This document shows, piece by piece, positions 53,701-62,700 of a stretch of DNA of 64,000 bases (position 1 is the stretch's first letter; each line of letters begins with the position of its first letter). The notes beneath the pieces are model-generated. The model searched no databases. It was not told the origin of the DNA and was given only the letters and a program-made list of their open reading frames with translations. Source of the stretch: JAHRAW01 sp965203265 (GTDB lineage Bacteria; Pseudomonadota; Gammaproteobacteria; Arenicellales; Poriferihabitantaceae). The DNA lies in the NCBI GenBank assembly GCA_965203265.1, contig CBDBBV010000002.1, positions 2,197,426-2,261,425 on the forward strand, given 5' to 3'. The translations under genes were made by a program, and so were the position numbers.

Positions 53701-56700
53701 ACGCCATCGAACTCGTCGAGGGCGAAAATATCCTCGATGTTGTGGTAACCGCCGAGGATGGAATCAACACCCGCACCTACTCGGCTACGGTATTCCGCCA
53801 GCGCGTTCTGCAGATTGCGTTGACTGCTGAAAGTCGTGTTTACGGCGATCCGGATTCGGAAGATTTATCGTACACACTTGAAAAGCTGTTTGAAGGCGAT
53901 ACGCAGGAAAATGTGATCGCCGGCGAGTTGTCGCGAGTGGAAGGAGATGACGCCGGGAAATACGCCATCGATTTGAGCGGCCTGTCCATCTTGCCGGACT
54001 ACACAGCGAAATATGCCCTACCCACCGAGACCACGCCCGCCGTGTACACCATCACGCCCAAATTGGTTCGGTTGTCGGGGGATGGGATTTTCTTCAACAT
54101 CTATGACGGCGATACCGCCGTTGCCGAAACCCATCTTACCGAGATAACGGTGGACGGAGAAATTGGCGAAGACGCGCTGAACCTTTTCATTACCGGCGGC
54201 GAATTTGCCGACAAGGATGTGGGTACGGCAAAAATCATCACGAATCCGACCTTCGCTCTCGTGGCCGCGGGCGGGGACGACGATACAACTCAGGCGAGTA
54301 ATTACAGTCTGCCGGATCCCATCGGCGTGACTCTGAATGCCGGAATCACTCCGGCTCGCATCACCGCCATCGGTGAAGTTACCGTGAACGCGAAGATAGC
54401 GGACAGCACCACCGCCGCAACCTTCGACACCAGCGCGGCCACGGGTACTGGCGTGGTAACGAGCGAGCTGGAGGACTTCCGCACCGGTGGGTTGCAGGTC
54501 AGCGGCTCCTTCCCGGAGGTCACGGCAGGTACCTACGATGTTACGGTTACCTACTCATTGACGGATAATGGTTCGTTGTTCAAGGCCGCCAACTACGAAA
54601 TCGCCGCCGAGGCGAAAAACGCCAACTTGCAAGGCATCATCAACCCTAGCACTGAGGAAATACGCTTCAAGACCGACTCGCTGACCAACGATGAAACCGG
54701 CACGGCGCAGGCGGTTGTCGAGCGCACCGGCGGCACCACGGGCGCTATTGATTTCACCATAACCACTGCGGGCGGCACCGCGACCGAAGGCACCGACTAC
54801 ACAGCCCTGAGTGCCGCTTCCTACACCATCGCGGATGGGCAGTCGGAGGTGGCGGTGCCCATCACGATTACGGAAGACGATGTGGACGAGGATGACGAGA
54901 CCTTCACGGCCACCATCGCTGTCGCCGCCGACAGTGGCTACCGCATAACCGGCGGCGCCCTCACCGTAACCATCACCGACGACGACACCGCCGCCGTTGA
55001 TATACCCTCCGATCCGGTTACCGTTACCGAGGCGAGCACGAACAGGACGGCCACCTACACCGTGGTGTTGGAGAGCAAGCCGACTGCCAATGTTACTGTT
55101 ACCCCGAACATCGGCAGCGCCGATGATGTAACTGTGAGCGCCGCGTTGACCTTCACGCCGAGTGATTGGGATACGGCGCAGTCGGTTACCGTAACCGCCG
55201 TGGACGATGCCGAGGACGAAGACGCCGAAAGCGTTACCGTTACCCACCAAGTTACCAGCATGGACACCATATACAACGCCCTGCCGCCGCCAAGCGTTAC
55301 CGCCAACATTACCGACGACGACACCGCCGGAGTAACGCCATCCAAAACGAGCGTATCGCTGACCATGGGCGACACGGCGACCTATTCCGTAGTACTGGCC
55401 AGCCGCCCGACCCACAATGTCGAGATCACCCCGACCAGCGGCGCGGCCGACAACGCCACGGTAAGCGGCACGCTGACCTTCACTCCGGACAAATGGAACG
55501 AGGCGCAGGAAATCACCATCACCGGCAAGGCCATCGGCAACTCCACCATCCGCCACGCGGCGGTGAGCACCGACCCGAAGTATGGCGGCATTTCCATTGC
55601 CGATGTAACCGCCACGGTACAGGCGATGCCGACTGTGGCGTTCAGCGCGGCGACCTACAGCATTGCCGAGGGCGGAGATGCATCTTCCGTGATTATGTTG
55701 CAGCCGAGCGCGCCGCCGGCATCCGATGTTTCGGTGTCGTTGACTTGGACTGCGGGCACGGCGAAGGTGACTGAAGACTACACGGCGGGCGGTGCTACGA
55801 TTACTCTGAGTTCAGGCAGCACCACCCCCACGGATGTGGCGTTCATGCTGACCGATGATTCGTTAGTGGAGAATGACGAGCAGTTCACCATAAGCCTCAC
55901 CGCGCCGAGCGGCTATGCGGCGGGCACGCCTTCGAGCGCCACCATAACCATCACCGACGACGATGCGGCGGCGGCGAAAATCGCCTTCGGCACGGACGCG
56001 GCGGCCACCACGGCGTACAGCGCCAATGTGGACGAGAACGCGGGCACGCTGAATGTGCCGGTAACGGTGAGCCATCTGCCGAGCGTTTCCACCACCTTTG
56101 CCGTATCGGTTCTCGCCGGTAGCACGGCCACTGAGGGAGCCTCCAACGACTTCACCATCGCCACCCAATCGGTAACCTTCGCGCCGACCGATATGGACGA
56201 CGACGGCAATCCGTTGCTGACGCAAAATCTCGTGATAACCATCGTGGACGACATGCTGGACGATGACGCCGAGACCATCCAACTGCGCATTGATCCCGCC
56301 GACAGCCAAGTGAACGATCTCGGCGACCACTACACCCGCGACAACACCGGCGCCACCGCCACCATCACCATCGTAGACGACGACAAATCCACCAATGCCG
56401 ATCTGAGCGCCCTCACCGCGGCCACCGACACCCGCGCCGACGGCACCTTCGCCACGGCGCTCACGCTGGCACCGGCGACCTTCGATGCGAGCAAACGCAC
56501 CTACACCGCTTCGGTGGCCAGCACTACCACCCATCTCAAGGTAACGCCGACCGTGGCGGCCACCGGCAAGGCGACGATTGCGGCGGGCAAACGCGGCACC
56601 GCCCTGTCGCCGGTAACGGACAAAATGGCCAGCGCCGCCATCGACCTCGACGAGGGGGGCAATTTCATCGATGTAGTGGTAACCGCCGAGGACAACACCA

Positions 56701-59700
56701 TTACGAAGACCTACACGCTGGCGATAACCCGCGCCCGCGTTCTCGAAATCACGCTGACCAACCCCAGCCGCGCCTACGGCGGCACCGACGATCTGTCCTA
56801 CTCGCTCAACCTGTTTTCCGGCGATATGCAGGACGCCGTGATCTCCGGCGATTTGATGCGGGCGCCGGGCAATGACGCCGGAGAATATGCCATCGATCCG
56901 AGAGGCCTGACCATCGACGCGGCCTACGCGGACAAATATGAATTGCCGACTGCAACCACGCCCACCGTGTACACCATCACGCCCAAGTTGGTTACGCTCA
57001 GCGGCGCTGCGGTGCTGACCAAGACCTACGATGGCGACAACACCACCGCCGCCGCCGAACTCTCCGGCGTAACCGTGACCAGCGGGGTTAGTGGCGAATC
57101 CCTGACGCTGACGCTTACCGCCGGCACCTACAACGACCAGAACGCCGGAACGAGCAAGACCATCGAAAATCCGACCTTCGCCCTCGTGCCCGTGGAAGCC
57201 TCCGGCACTACGGCGAGCAACTACAGCCTGCCGAGTTCCATCCCCCTGAACGGCACCATCACGCCCAAGCCGACCACCTTCACCGGCACGGCGGCGGCGC
57301 GGGACTATGACGGCACCGACACGGTCAACACGACCATCAGCGGCACTTTTGATCCGGCTCTGTTGGGCACCGATGTGGTAACCATCACCGGCGGCACCTA
57401 CGCCTCGGCTGACGCCGGTGCCGCCAAGCCCATCACCGGCGCGAGTAAAGGCGGTGCCGATGCGGGCAATTACGCGGTAACCATCGGCACCATAACCGGC
57501 GAAATCACCAAGAAACCGACCACCTTCACCGCCACCGTGCCCGCGCGCGCCTACAACGGCAGCGATCAGGTCGGTAGCGGCACGGCCATCATCGGCAGCT
57601 TCAATCCGGATCTGTTGAACGGCGATGTGGTAACCATCACCGGCGGCACCTACGCCTCGGCGGATGTGGGCGTCGGCCACGCCATCACCGCCTCGACCAT
57701 CGGCGGCGCGGACGGCGGCAACTATGCGGTTACTCTGAGCGTAACCGGCAGCATCGACAAGGCCACCATCACGGCCATCGGCGGGGTTAAGGTGAACGCC
57801 AAGACGGCGGACGGCACCACCACCGCGACCTTCGATACCGGTGCGGCCACGGGCACTGGCGTGGTGGCGGGCGAGCTGGCGAACTTCCGCGCCGGTGGGT
57901 TGCAGGTCAGCGGCTCCTTCGCCGCCGCCACGGCGGGCACTCACGATGTGGATGTTACCTATTCGCTGGCGGACAGCACTTCGTTCAAGGCCGCCAACTA
58001 CGAAATCGCCGCGGGCACGGAAACCGCCACCCTGCGCGGCGTCATCAACGCCAGCACCAAGACCTTCAGCATAGCCAACGCCACCGCCGCCGAGGGCGCG
58101 GACGCCGAGTTGACCATTACATTGGGTGAAAATGCGCCTGCCGATGATGGGTTGGTGTTCACGGTAACCCCGACTTACACCACAACCGGCAACGATAACG
58201 CCGATGAAAACGATGTGGGCGATGTGCCGAGCACGGTTACCGTGGTGGCGGGTAGCCAGATCGCGACTCTGAGCATTCCGCTGAAGCGCGATGCGGACGA
58301 GGAGAGAGACGAGACCTTTACAGTAACCATCACCACCAGCGAGATCGGTTGGCAGGAGGCATCCACCGGTTCCGGCACGGCCACGGTTACCATCACCGAT
58401 TCCACCGAGGAATTGCGATTCAAGGCCAACTCGCTGACTACGACTGAAACCGGCACGGCGCAGGCGGTTGTCGAGCGCACCGGCGGCACCACGGGCGCGA
58501 TTACCTTCACCGTAACCACCGCGGACGACACCACGACCGCAGGCACCGACTACACAGCCCTGAGCGCAGCCCCTTACACTATCGCGGACGGGCAATCGGA
58601 GGTAGCGGTGCCCATCACCATTCTCGCCGACGATGTGGACGAGGATGACGAGACCTTCACGGCCACCATCGCCGTCGCCGCCGACACCGGCTACCGCACC
58701 GGCACCGCCCTCACCGTAACCATCACCGACGACGACACCGCCGATGTGGATGTTGCCCCCACCTCGGTTACCGTTACCGAAGCCAGCGGCGACGGCCGGA
58801 CGGCCACCTACGCCGTGGTGTTGGAGAGCAAGCCGACCCATAATGTGGTGGTAACGCCGAACATTGGCACCGCCGATGATGTAACCGTGAGCGGCGTGCT
58901 CACCTTCACGCCGAGCGACTGGGATACAGCGCAATCGGTTACCGTAACCGCCGTGGACGATGCCGAAGACGAAGACACCGAAAGCGTTACCGTGACCCAC
59001 CAAGTTACCAGCATGGACACCATATACAACGCCCTGACGCCGCCAAGCGTTACCGCCAACATCACCGATGACGACACCGCCGGAGTAACGCCATCCAAAA
59101 CCAGCGTAACGTTGGAGATGGGCGACACGGCGACCTATTCGTTGGTACTGGCCAGCCGCCCGACTCACGATGTCGTGATCACCCCGACCAGCAGCGCCAC
59201 CGACACGGCCACCGTGAGCGGCGCGTTGACCTTCACTCCGGACAAGTGGAACGAGGCGCAAGAAGTAACCATCACCGGCAAGGTGGACGGCAACTCCACC
59301 ATCAGCCATGCGGCGGAGAGCAGCGACTCGAAATACAACGGCAATGCGGTATCCATTGCCGATGTATCGGCCACTGTGCAGACAACGCCGAAGGTGCATT
59401 TCGCCGAGATCAGTTACAGCGTGAACGAGGGCGACGAGGTAACGCTGACGGTGCGCATCGCGCCGCAACTGGGCACGGCGAGCAGCGTTACCATCGAAAC
59501 GCGCAGCGGCTCTGCCAGCACCGCCGCCACTCCTGCGGACTACACACTGAGCGGGCTGACCGCCACGGCGCTGACCCTACCAGCCAGCGTTTCGCTCGCC
59601 ACCTTCACTCTCTCGGCGGTGGATGACGATACCTCGGAGGGTGCCGAGCAGGTAACCTTCCGGCTGGCCGCCGTCTCCTCTGCGCCCTACGATGTGGTAA

Positions 59701-62700
59701 CCACCGGCGGCGTGAATCAGGCGCTGGTCGCCATCGCCGATACCTCGACCACGGCGGCTCCCGGAAGCTTCGAGGTAACCGCCGGAGACGGCACCCTCGA
59801 CCTGTCGTGGAGCGCCCCCGCCGGCGGCTTGCACGCCACCGATCGCTATGATGTGCAATACAAGACCGCCGCCGCCACGGATCAAGCGGCCACAACCCCG
59901 TCCGACCCGTCCACCGGCTGGGTGGACGCCGCCCACAGCGACACCACCACCACCGATTCCCTCACCGGCCTGAGCAACGGTACGACCTACAATGTGCGCG
60001 TGCGCGCCGTCAGCAGCCACGATGAGGCGGGTGAATGGGCCACCGCCGACGGCACACCGGCGGCGACGCAGTCGTCGAACAACAATCTGAGCAACTTGGT
60101 GGCGCATCTCAGCGCCGACGGCACTGCTTTCGGCACCACCGCCCTCGCCCTCGCGCCGTCCTTCACCGCGACCACCACCGAGTATGCGGCGGCGGTGGCC
60201 GCCAGCGTTACCCACATCCGGCTCACGGCTACGGCCGCCGATAACAACGCGCAGATTCAGGCGCGCAAGGCCGGTGGCACCTTCTCATCACTCACCAGCG
60301 ACACCGCCGGTTCCGCCCTCACGCTGGACAGCGGCGACACCACCTTCGAGATCGAGGTGGCAGCCGAGGACGGCATGAAGCGCACCTACACGCTCAAGGT
60401 AACCCGAACCGATACGGCACCGACTCTGAGCGCCCTCACACTGGCCGACGACGGCAATGCCCTCACCCTGACACCGACCTTCGCCGCAAGCACCACCGCC
60501 TACACAGCAGGCGTGCCGACGGCGACCACCACCTTGAGCGTTACCCCCACTTGGAGCGCGGGCGTGGGCATATCGGTGAGCGCGCAATCGCAAAACGCGG
60601 ACGGCGCCCTCACCAGCGCCACTGCCATCACCGCATCCACTCCGTCGGTGAACTTGGATGTGGCGGCGAGCGGCGATACCACGGTGATCGTGGAAATCAT
60701 CCGGCGTGTGCAGATTGCCGACGGCACCACCACAGAGCAAACCAGTCGCTACACCATCACGGTGAGCAAACCGCCCGCCACTGCGCCGAGCAGTTTGACG
60801 GTGAGCGCCGGAGACGGCCAGCTGGATCTGTCGTGGACTGCGCCCGCGGGCACGGTGGGCGGCTACACAGTGCAGTACAAGAAAGCCAGCACCAGCGGCG
60901 ACACGGTAACCGGCGACGCCGACACCGGTTGGGTGGAGATCACCGGCATCACCGATACCATGTATACCATCACCGACTTGGAAAACGCCGCGGAATATGT
61001 AGTGCGCGCGCGCGCCGCCAATGCGGGTGGCGATGGGCCGTGGGCGGCTCAGCAGCAGGGCACACCGGCGCAACCGAGCAAAAATTGGGCACTGACGGAC
61101 GCCACGGTCACGGTTCTCGAGGGTGGGGTAGCGGAGTTGATCGTTACGCTGAGCGAGGATGCGCCATCGGGCGGGTTGGAGTTCACGGTGCAAGCGACCT
61201 ATGGCACTGGCACTGGCTTTGCCGCTGACGCTGATGTGGGGACGGTGCCGAATAGGGTAACCGTCCTCAGCGGCGAGCGTACCGCCACTTTGCGTATTCC
61301 CATCGAGTGGGATCCTAGAACCGGCCGCAACTTCAGACTTAGAAATACTCCTATCAATACTGAGGGAGACGAAACCTTCACGATTCAGCTCACCTCCACC
61401 AACTCCGCTTGGACTCCCCAGCCGGCCGGTGCCAACCGAGCCACGGTAACCATCAAGGATAACGACGTCCGGGTGCGGGCGGAGGCGGAATTCTCTCCGA
61501 GGTATCGCGACCCGACGAACGGCCAAGAAGGTAGTACCATCGGCTTGAACTGGGAGGCCACCTACAACGTGGTGTTGAGTAGCCGCCCCGCAAACGCTGT
61601 CGTGGTTACGGCGACCAGCCAAGACCCGACCACGGTAACGATTACTCCGGCCGTGCTCACCTTCACCCCGAGCAACTGGGATCAGGTGCAGAAAATCACC
61701 TTCACAGGCGTGGGGCTCAGTTATCCGGATCCGGCTACCATCAGCCACGCGATAACCACCGCCGACCCCGCCAGCGGGTACTTCACCACCATGCCCATCG
61801 CGGACTACATTGTGCGGGTGGTTACGCCGACTATCACGCTTGGTGGTGACGCCTTTACCGGAACCGAACCGCTAAGCGGCCCAACTGGTCGCATACCGCT
61901 TACAGTCCGCACCAATGTGGGTCGAGTGGTCGAGTCAATCCCGAACAAGCCGTTTTTCATTACAACGACAGACATCACGGCCACTCGCCGAAAGGCGGGC
62001 GTTACGCTGGGCGACTACGCGCTTCAGTATTGTGGCAGTTCTGTTTGCCCGCTGAAAGTGCCGGTAAGGATATATGCGTTGGGAGGAAGCGGCGACTACA
62101 GTCTTACGGGCAATCGCGACAACGTGGTCGAAGGAGACGAGACCTTCAAGGTAACGCTGGAGGCGCCGGAAGGTTATGTCATTGCCGGCATCCCTCGGGG
62201 GAGGGGGTTTATAGGCCCCATCTCCGAGGCGACGATGACCATCAAAGATCGGGAGGCGCCGCTGGCGAAGATCGCATTCGGCGACGATGAGGACAGCACA
62301 ATCGCCTATACGGCCACGGTTTCGGAGTCCGTCGCCGGCGGCCAAATTCTGGTGCCGATCACCATCAACTATCCGACTCAGGCCGGCACCACCGCGACCT
62401 TCAGCGTGGAAGTGGTTACCGATGGCGATAACCCGAGCACGGCCACCGCAGCCGACTTCACGATCACCAACGACAGCGTGTCCTATAGCGGGGGCGCTAC
62501 CAACAGCGCGCGTTTTCCTCGGTTCGTTGATGCGCTCACCAAGTATATCGTGATTGATCTCAATGACGATCTGCTCGTCGAGCCGAACGAGACCATCCAA
62601 CTGCGCATCGTTGACTCGAATCCCGATGATGTTACCCACTACTACAAGCGCAATCTGCAGAGTTCGACCGCGACCATTACCATCACGGACGACGAGAGTA

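Noticed and set aside
55863..59468. 1201-codon minus-strand open frame
   Set aside because: It is the exact shadow of the giant plus-strand protein. Its translation is Gly/Arg/His-rich without domains, a by-product of GC-rich repeats with few stops on the opposite strand.
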